From Arctopsyche grandis (Eukaryota; Arthropoda; Insecta; Trichoptera; Hydropsychidae), in contig NC_135362.1 of assembly GCF_051622035.1 (NCBI RefSeq), forward strand, positions 11,101,501 to 11,165,500: a stretch of 64,000 bases of DNA, written 5' to 3'. How positions within the stretch are numbered: position 1 is the first letter of the stretch; the number at the start of each line of letters is the position of its first letter. Positions 13,350-25,957 of the stretch are shown here, in pieces. The notes under the pieces are model-generated. The model ran no database searches and was not told where the DNA came from. It saw only the letters and a program-made list of their open reading frames with translations. A program made the translations under genes and the position numbers.

Positions 13350-13735
13350 TAAGTAAACTAAAATGTATGTAAACTAAAATATACAAACATCATATGTGCC
13401 ATGATAGGGATTACCCGAAAGCCACATTTTTTTTAATACACAGCTAATTTGCGAGAAATCCGTTATGTAGGTAGCATATTATTATAGGATTCAATAAATT
13501 GCAGATACTAATAGCTCGAATTTGTGAGAAACTGAGCGGGGGGGGGGGGGAGGATACCGATTTATTGGATCCGTCACTACTACGAACCTAGCAAAATTAT
13601 AAATTTCTAACAGAAGGTCGATTTATGTTTTAATTACCACAGTATCTCACCAGTAGCGTGTTTAGTCGGGAATTGAACCCATGACCTCTCTACCGGTATG
13701 CACTAGCTCTATCAGTACACTACGCGTTGTTATAT
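13350..13735 (-). mobile_element. tRNA-derived SINE, family 2, copy F
   Basis: Read on the minus strand, a head containing AGCTAGTGCATACCGGTAGA and the B-box-like GGTCATGGGTTCAATTCCC (about 13672-13690) is followed by CTACTGGTGAGATACTGTGG and a body with TTTCTCACAAATT. The segment at 29080-29240 is a second, more decayed copy with the same order of motifs. A poly-G run (13539-13550, + strand) interrupts the body. Confidence 0.5.
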
Positions 13736-14854
13736 AATATTGCAATGATGTTCACAAAGCGAAATTCCAAAATTATAAATATCGTATCATTGAAAACTCT
13801 TTTTTTTATTTTATAATTGCTATAATTCATATACAGTATTTAATAAAAATAAATCAATATTATTCGATATATGATATTTCGACTGTCCATAAAAATGAAA
13901 TATCATTGAATTGGGTGTGGTTTTTAAACAAATATATCCTAATGCTTTGTTTTTTAATTTCATATTATATATTTACATACATATGTACATACAGACGTAT
14001 GCATATTATTTAGCAATATATGTACATATGTACATATTATACATTTTTTCAAATGTTTTTATGTAACGTACATGCGTAGATTTATGATAAGTTCATGGCT
14101 TGAATTTTAATTATCTTGATCAATAATCACAAGGTGATATTTATAATGAACGCTATTATTATTTATAGTCCAATTTGAACGTCTTATTCATTTCTCAACC
14201 TTAGTTGTTGAATTTATGTAATACTCTCAAGTCTACAATAGATACACAGCAAATGTTTTCTCGGTGAATCAAAACAAACGATACAGCTTGTATAAATAAG
14301 CCATTATGTGTATTTACAGTTCCATTGGGAGTTCCTTAATGTTTCTTTAAGTAAGTTTTAGTACATCTGTCGGAAGTCTTAAATTAAAACGTCTGCTCAA
14401 ATTTAAAAGGTCAAAAAGGTTCAACGTTATTATTTACATGAAGAAAAACTAGAGCGCGCATGTTTTCCGATATGTGAAACTCAATTCTTTCAAGATACGA
14501 ATTTTATGTTAGTATTTTAAATTTGTATAAAATAAATTGTATTATCAGCCGCTCACTATATTCGCGTGTAATCAAATTGCTTTTTGAATTTTTTTTATTC
14601 ACAAAGCAGTCCGTCGCACGCTTTTCTTTGACGATGCGAAAGTCGACCGTGATTGGCGATGACATTTCAGGGTTTTCCGACATCGCGGTGGTTCCCATAA
14701 TCGAGCCTTTATCTTATCAATTTTCTGCGAACGGAGCGAGAGAAAGCCGGGTGTCAAAAACATTAGCGTCATGATGTAATGAAAAGCGACTCGAGCTCAA
14801 AAATTCCCCGTAAATCCGACGTCTAATAATGTTTCTTCTTCTTGCCCCTTTTAG

Positions 14855-15088
14855 GTAGACTAAACTAACGGAAAACTCGCAATGGACTACGCGGAATTTT
14901 CCTCAGAAAACCCACCGGAGCAACGTTTTCCTGGAAGCGAACAACTGAAGAATGGATGTTGAAAATCTACGACCCGACAATTTTAATTATCAAAGAGTGC
15001 TATATTTATAAATAAATCCAACTTTAAGTGAAGTGCCGGTTCAAGTATATATTGTGTTATGTTAAAAGTGTAATTTGACCACATCAAG
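14855..15088 (+). other. Probable 5'-UTR part of the unc-13-4A-like first coding exon
   Basis: A pyrimidine-rich tract ending CCCCTTTTAG at 14854 looks like a splice acceptor, so a non-coding leader may begin at 14855 and run into the coding exon. There is an in-frame TAA at 15071-15073, six codons before the ATG, which supports 15089 as the start. No TATA box or transcription start can be assigned, and an upstream leader exon, if present, was not found. Confidence 0.35.
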
Positions 15089-15260
15089 ATGAGTTTCTTC
15101 AGTTCTATAGGACAGTATGTAGCCGATAGTGTGGCTGGACTTTCCCTGAGTCCCAAAAGATTCTCTCTGTCCAGACAGGGCTCTGGTGACACTCCTCCAC
15201 CGGCGTCTCCAGCCCCCATAGTCGGCGCCCCTGGAGCCTCCGCCCCTGCAGTGCACCATG
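15089..15260 (+). CDS. unc-13-4A: Unc-13-4A / BAIAP3-like (Munc13-4 family) protein, coding exon 1
   Basis: This is the N-terminal exon of a C2-MUN-C2 protein of the BAIAP3/Munc13-4 family, which tethers and primes dense-core or lysosome-related vesicles for SNARE-dependent, Ca2+-regulated fusion; fly staccato acts in tracheal lumen fusion. That role is family knowledge. This exon encodes about 57 residues: MSFFSSIGQYVADSV, then a serine/proline-rich low-complexity stretch (SPKRFSLSRQGSG, PPPASPAP). It carries no recognisable domain itself. Assignment rests on phase-compatible splicing to exons 3 and 4, which are diagnostic. The ATG follows an in-frame TAA. The donor is CATG|GTAAGT, leaving phase 1. 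The N-terminus in this family is poorly conserved, so membership of this exon is an inference. Confidence 0.65.
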
Positions 15261-15849
15261 GTAAGTCAATTACACACACATTCCATATAATATGATACAT
15301 CTATCTGCTTTCATATTGCGCTAATGTAATTGAACACTTTCAGCGTATATACGACTTTTTGCGCTCGGAGCTCTTCCGCATTCCGGATAATCCGGATCAC
15401 CGATCCGTAAAGTGCGGCGTAGCTCATTTGATTTCAGCAGCGTATCTGCATTTGCTTTTTTTTCAAAAAATTATTTTATATTTTTGATAGACTGGTAAAA
15501 AAAAAGATTGGCGCGTCAATGTCAGACGCATTCCGGCCTTCCTTTGTGTTTAACATTATTAAATTATTATGATTGCGACTCACTAGTTCAAAATCTCATA
15601 CCCCGTTCTTTACAAATAAGAATCGCTTCAATGTCAAAATTTTAATATTTTACATGCAGATAGATCTTATGTTTTAATGTGAAACTCTCGATTTCGAACG
15701 CAGCTGCTACATCGTGGGAAACTTTACCATGTAATGAAAGTTTACCATGTAATGAATCTGTATAAGAGAATACGTTTCCAAGAATTTCTCATTGAATATT
15801 GACTAGCTTTTTTTGTAAAGAATATATAAGAAACATTTTAATAAAAGTG

Positions 15850-16270
15850 ACTGAATAATTAATTATTTACTTATTTAAGTTTGGACCATTGTGGCATTAC
15901 AAGAGCCCCTAATGCGCCACAATAGTTGAAAATAATACAGAGATATAAAAATATATATACATAAATAGAAAAAAATACATTTATACGTAACCATAAAAAC
16001 AATAGCAGAAAAAGTAAAAATATCAAATAACAAAATTTAAAAAATCAAATAACAGATCACTAGACAAATAGGTTAAAATAATAGCCGATAAAACTCACTG
16101 AGGTGGAAAGTATCACAATCAGGCACAGCAGCAATTATTTCAATAAGAAGTTGGATAGCTCTTGGATTAGGAGCCATCTAATAAAAAACTGTGCCGGCAG
16201 GAGGTACAACCATCAAATTATGATTTCTATATAAAATTGATCGTATATTTTGAATATATTAAAGATTTTT
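15850..16270 (-). mobile_element. Probable 3' UTR fragment of a non-LTR retrotransposon
   Basis: Read on the minus strand it ends GGGGCTCTTGTAATGCCACA then ATGGTCCAAACTTAAATAAG and a TAAA/TTAA-type tail. A 3' end with GCCACAATGG followed by (TAAA)n is a pattern seen in several insect LINE families. No reverse transcriptase is preserved. The 5' limit near 16270 is approximate and the clade is not assigned. Confidence 0.4.
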
Positions 16271-19200
16271 GCCATGTAAACACCGTTATGCCTATTTTAT
16301 TTGTTGGAAAAATATTTTCAATTTAACATTTTGCTTCATATTTTTGGCTGCCGTAGTATCATCGGTTTCTTCGTTTGAAGTATAAACAAACAGAGATTAT
16401 TGTGAATTTTCCAGAAATCGCCGCGGAAAATTCTCAATTGAAAAAAGTTTCAACAGAACACCCCGAAAAAACATATATTTACATTTTAGTCGATGATATT
16501 TTCACTGTTTTGCAAATATATGACAACATTCAAACTTTCTTTAAATTTTTGATATAATATATAGGTATATTATATTATTTATATTTTTAACAATCGTTCC
16601 TATCTACCTATATAAAGAAATTACTACTTTTATTTTATGTTCACGTAGTTTACTTGTGTAATTTAATTGTAAAGTTGATTTGAATGTAGTAAAAAAATAA
16701 ACCTGAATACAAATTATTGTAATTTTGTACAATTTCCTTACACGAAAATTTACATAGTAGACCCGAAATAATGTGTAATAAATTTCACATGCAGAGTAGT
16801 TAGGCCGTGGAAAATGTACGCACAGACCGGATAATAAATATAAACGGTAGTCGCAGAGAGGAAAGGGCCAGGGCTTAAACTTAAAAGATAGAGTACTTTC
16901 GGAAGGAATATTAGTGCGAGTAATCAAGATAAATTTCATTAGTTTCAAAGTAAAAGTTCACGCAAAAAGAAAACCTCTCTTATATAAACAAGTTCGTGCG
17001 TGTGTTTGCAATCCTTTTTTTGTCTTTTGTTGTATTTTTTTGTTTTTGTTTTTGAACGTTCTCGAGAAATTCTAGATTCGTACGCTTCGCATAGACACGT
17101 ATCCATTCAATTAATCGCTCGGTTAAACTTAACTGTTAGCCGTTGTTACGCATCTCGACGCTCACCATCCCGCGATTACTTTTATATATCTCTCAGGACT
17201 TCGACTAGCTGGCTATAGTGTACGCGTGATTTGAATGATAAAACGATCGGATTTAAAATTCACCTCTATATATGTATATGTGCGTATAGAAAGGATTTGG
17301 GTAATTTGAGTCTATTTCGGGAACCCTGAGATTTTGCTAACCGCTTACGCAAAAAGCGTTTCCTCCGGGATGCCGGGAGATTGTACACGATGGATTTAAA
17401 ACGATTTCACTGTCACCTGCCTGTCTATATTCGCAATGATAAGTAAATGTATTTTATATTCCATTTCGAAAATAAACATATCACTTTAAGTACTTATCCA
17501 TAAAAAAACACGTTCGAAAAAGAGTACAAAATTATGATGTAACACGCTCGTACTTTTCGAGAGTGGAATAATTGTTACAAACTCGATTCGTCACTTGGAA
17601 TCTTTTTATAGTACTAAATCCTCAAACAATTAAATATTTGTTCTTTTGAGAACCATCATTAGAAGGACACGATTCAAAGGAAAAGTTTACATTGCTTCCT
17701 AAACCATATGCATTAATGCCTTCTCCAAAAGACATAAGAATTTTTTTTTTTAATATCACTAAGATTTGAAGCTTGTACTTGAATTGAATGCAACTAAAAT
17801 GCACACCAAATGTTTACAATAACCGTTGAAAATAGATCACAAAATCATCCACAGTCACCCCCTGGTGCATCTCTATGAAAAAAAGAGAGAAAGATCTACC
17901 AAAGACCCGCTTCAAATTTATTGTTTCAAATATAATATAATGCACAATAAAGTATGGCACGTTTGACCATTTCATTTATTTAACATTTATTAGGCGTTTA
18001 CATTTATATTGATTTGCTATTTTAACGTAATCCCAATAAGTAGTACGTAATAAATACACAACGCTACATATTTTTTTTTATATAAAAGCTAACCGATACA
18101 CTATAGCCGTCGTTTATCTCATGAGTTATAATGATTTCATTTGCCATGTATCATGTTTTTGTCTCTGGAAACGTTTATTACACGACAACGACGTTCGACA
18201 TCTTACACACATAGCAAAATAATATGCGGGACGAAAATCCGGCTTGACGTTAATGATGACAAACGTTATCAATAGCCCGAAACAACACGTCGATAATACA
18301 GATTTATTAGTGCGATACGAGATAAAAACTCACTACCACTATAACATGTGCATCGAGCGGGTTTGTCAATTTTCCTACGCATTAAACCGGGGATTTGGAC
18401 CAAAGCGAGAGATGGGGGAGGAGGGGAACAAACGGTAGTATACATACATAAGTATGTAGATATCGCGATACTTGAACTCGGCATTAAGGGTAATCCATTA
18501 AAACGGGCGGGGATGTGGATTAAGTGCCGTAGAGATTATATTCGGTGATTAATAGACTTTAACCCTTCAGTTAGAGCCGTAATGAGGACATCTTCATTTG
18601 AAGCTGATTACCGACACCGCATCATAAACCACCATTTTAAACTTAATTAATATTAAGCCCCGCGAAGTTTGGGTATTGTATGTATATCAAAGTCATTATA
18701 TTCAATTTATTATTGGTACATACGGAGGAACAGATACCTCTATCGTGAGCGAAAACGAAGATAGAGAGAGAACGTCAATTCGAACCATGATGGGTCGGTA
18801 TGTATGTATGTATCTACCGAATGGAATATGGATTTTCTTTTTTTTTATATTATTCTTCTTGATACTTATGAAGTTTGCCGTATACGACGGCTCCCCTGAA
18901 TAATTAATGTCTGGGTGTGTGTCTAATGGTATGTTATTTTTCGTGGGAAATTATCTTCGGTAGTGGCCGCGTGGAGTTGAAAATTATAGGGTCTAGTATG
19001 TAATATAAAGGGTGGGTTTTTCCAAGTCGGGGTAATTTTCATTATTCAAATTCGATCCCTCCCCAAAACGAGACTATTTTTAAAGGTATGCGTAATCCAA
19101 TTAACCACAGTTATGACCCGACCAATTAAAAGTTTCTTGTCTATCGTTTCTCCTTCGCACCAATTTTCGTGTCGTAATAAAGTATGTTTGAACATTTTTG

Positions 19201-22200
19201 GGAAATTTAAAACTGTATAACTTTTTAATTTATTGAAGTATTATAATACGTGGTTTAACCTGTCTGCCGATTTTTCTTTTTATTTAGCGTGATGTATTAT
19301 ATATCTGGCAAGAGTAAAATTTATTGAAGACCCGTGCGTATATTCATATGTAATATGATATTTTATATAATAAACAGTTTGAATTTCATCCATCTTGGAA
19401 TAAATTTCATCATAATATTGAATGAAAATGTTATTTTTTTGAGCCGAGTTCATTGCAGGAATACTTTTGAATAATTCTACCGAATGGCGCAGTTTACTCT
19501 TGTGTCACATTTTTAATCAAGAAAATTAAATAAATTACGTTCATTGCGCTCGTCGCGACTATTAATATTGATCAAAGGATTTGATTCACTCCGTCGTAAT
19601 GTTATTTAAACCTTTACTACAGGTACAAAGCTTTGAAACCCGAGAAGAATTTCTCATTAAAAATGTAAGCATGACAATATTGAACATAAATTCATAATTT
19701 ACTACCATTCATATATCATATTGTATGACTACATCATCACTGTACTTTATTCAATTCACCATTCTTTAATATGGTTTATACTTGAGTCAAGTCTTTACCT
19801 GTCTCTTCTAAAAGCGCCTCTCAAATATCAATGCATAGAATCTTCAGAATCTTTTTATCGGATTTTTTTTTAATACGTATAAAAGCCCTCTCTCACATAA
19901 CATGCCTCATCCTATGTAATTGACATATCATTATAAATTGAATTCATATTTTACGTTTGTATTTTCATATCTATCTATCTATCCCTAACTAATATCTTGA
20001 GAAAATTTATGCTAACTTCCACTATTCTTGATCGTTCTCTCTGAAAATCCAAAAATGTTACCTATAAGATAGATCGCGCATTGTTGTCTCAATTTAATTG
20101 TAATTAAAAAGAATTTTTGCCGAGATGAAACTCTAATCACCATCCAATTAACGAGAGAACAAGCAGTGCGAAGCGGTTAAATTGAAATTAATGACCGAAT
20201 ATAGCGCACAAACGAGCGGTAAAAGTCGTTTGAAAGTGTACCGGAAAACCGACACTGAAATAAGTGGATTACACTTACTATCCTTCCAAATATGTATAAT
20301 ATATCTTAAAATTTCTATGATAGTATTTGAATCGTAAATTGACCAGTCTATCTAAGTGAACTTTAAATTTTAAAAATTCCATTTAAAATTCTCGATCGGA
20401 GAGATGTCTCGACAGAAAAAATGAGAGGAAAGTGGAAAACAAACCCACCGAAAACCGATAGTATTAAAAATTAAAATATTCGAACCGACTTTTTTGGCTT
20501 CCACGAGTAGTCGCTTGTCAGTCTAAAACTGCGTAATCCCATCTTACTCTCTGACGGAAATATTTAATGTATTCTGGGTGGGATTTTCACCGAAAGAGCC
20601 TACTGATGTTTTTCCTCTTTTCGTTGTGGAACGTGCCGCTGAAAACCCGTATAAAATATCTCATTACCTGTGGTCTTAGCTTCAAATTACATAAATGTGA
20701 GTAAAATTGCATACATTTCCTCGCACCGAAAAACATTCCACCTCGTTTTTGATGTGCGTAAAAGCTTTTCTTTCACGTAATCTAATTACTTTTCGTAAAA
20801 CGAATCAAACGGCTTATTTACATTCCGAAAGCTCAAACTATTACATTCAAATCATACATATGTATATTTAATCATATACCTGTAAATTTTAATGTGATAT
20901 ATAATATATTTTATATTGAAAAATAGTCTATTCTTCAAAGTTTCAGTACTCATAAAAATCACTTTAAATGTAAATTAAAATTTGTATAAATTACAGTCAC
21001 AAATTAGTCACTCACAGTTTCGAAATTGATAATATCCGGTCAAACCGGGTGACCTAAAACTGCAAGGTCGATTTTGCAAAATTCGGATATATACTGTTCT
21101 TGTTCGCATCTATTATATAAATAATTTGAGTTTATTTTTTAAAGAGACATTTAAAATTTTCAATGAAAAAACAATTTACAATGGAAAAGTTTCGAGCTCT
21201 CAGCGTAACTTTCCCTTTGAAAAGAAACCGTTTCAAATTCAACAAGTGCAGTGTGTCTTGAAAATTTATTTAACCTCAAGTTTATTTGTAAATATCTATT
21301 TACATACATACATATATTTAGATACACTTTGATACGATTTCGAGTTTCTTTTTTATCACACTTATTTCGTTTAGTGAATATTTCGCGCATCATTAGTCAA
21401 TCAGTTCTTCAGTCAATGCTCTTCAAACGCGCACGTTTTTAAAGATCTGCCTAATCGCTCGCGAAATTGTGCCGAATTCTCGTGATTTTTTTTTGGAATA
21501 TGTAATATTTTTGTCGCAGTCACGTTATTTCCCATTTATATGTGCTATATTTTGGTTGATTCCTTTTTTTGACAAATTGCTCGTTTTCTATAACGTGAAT
21601 AATAAATTTTCCTGAATTTGATGTATATTTCAAATTACATTATAATGATTCAAAAGTCAAATTATTAAGGAAAATTCAAATTGATCTAACCGACTTATTG
21701 TTAGAAAGCATAAGCCAAGTTCAGATCTGAAAATCCCCTCTGGAGAACGTTCGATAAAAGAATGAGATGGGCCCATGATAAATAATGGGTTCATGATAAA
21801 TAATGCAATGTATCCAATAGTGACTGCATATTCAAATGTATATATGTACATACATAGATATACTTACGAAACCTCGAAAAACCAAATTGCACACACAAAG
21901 CCACAATCAAGTACGTACGTATGCTATTCATATTCATATTGAGTTTTCGGCTGAATAAAACCATATTTCTAGTAATATACGTTAAATTTTAAATCATTGT
22001 GACTATTCAGAATAAACCTCATATTTTTGTTTAAATATGGCGAATCACCAAGCCAACTACTAATTCTTATGAAGTATTATATATAACTCTTGTTATATTC
22101 AACGATAAAAATATTATTATTGTTCAACTGAGAGATCCTTACCTCAAAACCTTATTTATATCACCACATATATTATGTATATACGTATTTGAGTCAAAAT

Positions 22201-22759
22201 AAATCGTTTTTAACTTGTTGCACGTGTTACGAAATTGTTCGTGCACATCAATTCCTATCACGTATGAAACCTCGAAATAAGCATTCGAGAATCTCAAATT
22301 TAACAAGGTTATTTCGAACGACGAAATATGGAATGTACACAGGGAGTAAAATCGTCTGGGAAAAACTCGTCATACCGTATGTGTCGCTCGTTCTACATGA
22401 CAAATGTTGCGTTCGTGACGTGAAATAACGCCTATAGGTGAATTATCTAACCTACCTATACACTGCAGAGCATCTCACGTAGACGTATATAATATATGCA
22501 ATGTAAATCTCGTCAAGTTTGTACTCTAGGGCGACTAAAAGTCACCCCAGAGCCGCGTCCCCGAAGTTTAAATGCCTCCCCGGGTAGACGCAGTCGTATT
22601 ATTGGAAACGTTTCCAAGATGTATCACAGTCGAGGAAGAAGAAGACGTCGATTTCCAATTTCACGAAAGCGAGTGGCTTTTTAATTCATGATTCGTTTAA
22701 TTCGAGACTTTCAGATTAATTTGCGTCTGAGCGATCGACAGTCACTTCAAATCCTTGTT

Positions 22760-22960
22760 TATTTATTACTAGTTGATTTCAACGGGTGGTTTCGGAAAGG
22801 AATTGATAAACGAATTTAAATAAAGTTATATGTTATATATAAATATAATGTAAGGTATGTAATTTATATATAATACATATATACTTATACATTCGTTTTT
22901 ATACATAACTAGTTTTGTACCCGTTGATTCCAGCGGGTAACTACGGAAAGTATACACGAA
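22760..22960 (+). repeat. Two adjacent ACTAGTT-start repeat fragments
   Basis: ACTAGTTGATTTCAACGGGT (near 22769) and ACTAGTTTTGTACCCGTTGA (near 22908) resemble the starts of the repeats at 8190 (minus), 27268 and 61757 (minus). Each is followed by a short AT-rich body with CGGAAAG. They are probably decayed or truncated copies of one family. Confidence 0.4.
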
Positions 22961-24200
22961 ATATAAAAAGTATATATATACATAGTATATATAAAGTATC
23001 AATATAAAAGAATTAAAATAAAGTTATATATTATATAAAAAAAATATATATATATACATATATATACTTATACGGTATTATGTGAAAACGTAATTCAAAG
23101 ACTGTTTCAGGGTTATATTATTTATTTTCGACTTTTCAAATATGCAAATACATATTGATGTTTTATATTTTTCTCAAATAGAATAAGCAATTGAATTTGT
23201 GGAGATTCTTCGTTTAATGATAACTAAAATGTAATATTTACTGGAGTATTTCTTTTAATATGTATATATAATGCATATACGATACAATAATAATATAATA
23301 AGAATACATAATACATACGTAACATTTTTGATGAAAAACATAATTATTTTTTCGGGACTGTGTTTTTTTTAATTAAAACTTAACATAGTTAAGATTATAT
23401 AATATTTTTACTATGTATATCAAATTAAATTATTTATATTACCCATCAAGACATAATTTAATAATATTATAAAAAATTCCTGTGGTGCAATTTTCTTAAC
23501 GAAAGAAATTATGGTATTTTTACTTACCTCTTATTATTATCGTTGTTTTTTTTTGTAGATATTTGAAAATTTACATAAAATGATATTTAATGATTTCCCA
23601 TATTCATTTTTAACTACTCGTGGAATGTACATATGTATGTATTTAGAATTGAGATTTCATAAAAATATTTTCAATTTCGATCAAAATAATAAGGATGGGA
23701 AGAGGAGAAAGTTTTACAATATATGTATGTACATAATTCCGTCTCAAATTATTTAAAGTAAAAGATTTTTAACCGACAGCACTAAATATTCGTAATATGA
23801 ATCAGTTATAATTGTTCAAATTTTCTATACAAAACCCTTTTGAAGTCAATTATATTAAACTTATACTCTCTAAATTAGCTTGATAGCTAAAATATGTATA
23901 TATAAATAAATAAAATAAATTTCTCAGAAATTTATAGTATTTAAACACTGAAAATCAAAAAACTTCTTACCCATTCAAAATTGCCATTTGAGGAAAATGT
24001 GTACTTACGATTATTTTGTAAATATTCTTTCATAATTTGTGATACATCACTATCTATTCGATTAGTCGAGTTCGTTACTATCTTGAAAAATCATAAATTC
24101 CATGACAATTGTCGAGCAGAAGCCGCAAATGTTATGATATATATATACAAAACATAATTTTAGTACGATATTGACATGCACATTTTAATTGAATTTTCAG

Positions 24201-24432
24201 GTTTTCCGAAAGTAGTTCCAACGCCGGGCACCAGCGTGCTGGCGAACAGGCGCCGCACCCTGGAGTGCCTGGCGCCACCCCCGGGGCGTACACCCCGCGG
24301 GGGCTCCCTGAGACAGCCTCGCCGAGATGCAGCCCCCAGTCCAGGCCCCATTGCTCCCCCGCATCGACCCCCCCTCGCCTTCTGCAGGAGGCGCCTCTCC
24401 TGGCCAGAGGTCGACCAGCACGCCACCTCTGG
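24201..24432 (+). CDS. unc-13-4A: Unc-13-4A / BAIAP3-like protein, coding exon 2
   Basis: The acceptor TTTTCAG precedes 24201 and the phase-1 join with exon 1 gives a Gly codon. The exon encodes roughly residues 58-135: a proline- and arginine-rich, low-complexity linker (VPTPGTS, APPPGRTPRGG, PIAPPHRPP). It has no recognised domain and is probably disordered. Its high GC stands out sharply from the flanking introns, as expected for coding sequence, and the antisense and +1 frames are also open, which is a composition effect. The donor is TCTGG|GTATGA, leaving phase 2, which exon 3 satisfies. Because the sequence is low-complexity, the phase fit and splice sites are the main evidence. It could be alternatively spliced. 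Confidence 0.6.
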
Positions 24433-25361
24433 GTATGATACATTTTTAATAAGCCCCCTTGGTGATATCGAAACTAGAACCCCATACACACAATCGAGAG
24501 CATATCAAATTCAAAAGAATTCTAACTCATTTTATGTATGTACATATTTTATATTGCTGAACAAAAAAATTCGAAATACTTGCAAATATACAGTATAAAT
24601 ATTTTACAAGGTCAAATTTTTCTTTGTTAAAAATTTTGTGTATTCATATGTAAAGAGTAATTTTTTTTTAATTTTTATATGATTTTAACGAATTCCCTAT
24701 GATACAGAACAACTTTTCCACCTCGAGTTGTTTCCAAAATCCAAAATTCGCCGTTTCCAGTATACCCTAAAGGCCTGATACATGTATGTATGTACACATA
24801 TGCTGGAGTGAATTTTTAATTTTCATCAACTTACTTAGAAGAAAACTTTCGTCGTATCAAAGGAACGTTAAATAAAAATTTCATTGATTATAAACAATGT
24901 CCTGTGCCTCCAACCAATCAATTTATCTCGAGAAATATCTTAAAAAAGTAGAGTTTTTCGAAAGTAAATTTGATTTTTTATTATTTAAAAAAATAAACAC
25001 AATAAATATTAATTTATTACAGATTTATTGAGTCAGGTATGATGAGTTTTGAATGATTTACGAAAGTTCAAGTCGCCTTTTTGCTCAAAAGTCCCCATAC
25101 AACGCGAGCCATGCTCACAATGGATGGTTTGTATGGGGGAAACGTTATTTTCAGATAATCATCATTTTTCATACTTCCGTGTTTATCCGTTTGATTTTTG
25201 AATTCTTCTTATATTCCTTCTTATATGTAAATAAAGTCGGGGCCTAGTCACATCCAATTTTTTTATTTTCTTTTCTTTTATTACGTTAAAAGTAGTATTT
25301 AAACACTTAAAATATCGATTTAAATATAAATAAGCAATTTTGTATATTTACATACTACATA

Positions 25362-25957
25362 CAGGTTTTCTACCTCAAATTCAATATTTTCCACCTCAAA
25401 TTCAATATTTTCCATTTCAAATTAAATATTTTCCATTTCAAATTAAATATTTTGCATTTCAAATGAAATATTTATTGATTGCGGCAATGTATATTGATGG
25501 AATTGTGTGGCATGAAATTATTGAGCACTCCACAATTAATTCCAATATTTTTTGCGACTTTCTTGAAAGATTATTGCAGATATTAGAAGAAAATAATCTT
25601 GAAAAAGTATGATACAACGCCAGCATCTACCATACCCCTGAAGTGCTTGAGCTTGAGAAAAATTATAACAAATACTATGTACATACATACATACATCAAT
25701 ATGTACAGGAAATTGCCTGCAGCTTCTTTTAAAGAAGCGTTATAAATTATTATATTTTAAAAGCGTTATGTAATCATTTAATGTTCTCTTATTACTGTTT
25801 TCCAGTCATTAACTTTCATAATAATGATTACATGTAAATATGAAAATAATATTATGTTATTTAAAAAGAATATTAATTTAAAATGAAAATTATTTAATTT
25901 GAAATGGAAAATATTTAATTTAAAATGTAAAATAATTAATTTGAGATAGAAACCCTG
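25362..25957 (+). mobile_element. Tc1/mariner-like element with tandem-repeat TIRs and TA duplications
   Basis: The left end is CAGGTTTTCTACCTCAAATT and the reverse complement of the right end is CAGGGTTTCTATCTCAAATT. Both are flanked by TA (25360-25361 and 25958-25959), the target-site duplication of the Tc1/mariner superfamily. Each inverted repeat is itself made of about 18-21-bp units of the form TATTTTCCATTTCAAATTAA repeated four or five times. The interior carries a decayed DDE transposase segment. Length is 596 bp, so it is an internally deleted copy. Confidence 0.7.
25472..25668 (+). pseudogene. Decayed DDE transposase fragment (Tc1/mariner/IS630-like)
   Basis: One frame gives LLIAAMYIDGIVWHEII, then STINSNIFCDFLERLL, then a TGA at 25610-25612, then YNASIYHTPEVLEL in the same frame. 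This order resembles the DDE_3-type transposase core, where a [GI]-hydrophobic strand and an FL..LL helix precede a (D)NA.xHxxxEV motif. The second catalytic Asp position reads Tyr and the stop sits just before it, so the enzyme is dead. Upstream and downstream thirds of the transposase are missing. The identification is by motif pattern only. Confidence 0.55.

Larger units (their letters stand above)
1..14854. other. Upstream flank or 5'-UTR intron of the unc-13-4A-like gene; no host protein gene seen
   Basis: About 14.8 kb of AT-rich sequence without a supportable host coding gene. It holds a three-copy-family MITE (3211-3470), two family-1 SINEs (near 6020-6275 and 13012-13345), one family-2 SINE (13350-13735), an ACTAG-type repeat with a GC-rich minisatellite (about 7780-8190), a tRNA-Ile and GACTCC-rich patches (625-1140). 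GC-richer, apparently unique blocks at about 4040-4260, 6650-6860, 7140-7480 and 12290-12440 could be regulatory, but nothing in them is recognisable. A splice-acceptor-like pyrimidine tract ends at 14854, so part of this stretch may be a 5'-UTR intron. Confidence 0.5.
15261..24200 (+). other. Intron 1 of the unc-13-4A-like gene
   Basis: The donor GTAAGT at 15261 and the acceptor GAATTTTCAG ending at 24200 bound an 8.9-kb intron. Apart from a probable LINE 3' fragment (15850-16270) and two short ACTAGTT-start repeats near 22767 and 22908, it is AT-rich and apparently unique. A GC-richer block at about 18240-18560 and the TATA-like and AT dinucleotide runs at 22840-23080 are unremarkable. No internal coding exon was recognised. 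Confidence 0.6.

Noticed and set aside
16604..16948. 114-codon minus-strand frame
   Set aside because: Low-complexity AT-rich composition without motif, inside intron 1.
24132..24489. Three minus-strand frames opposite coding exon 2
   Set aside because: They mirror the GC-rich exon on the other strand; the + strand exon has matching splice phases.
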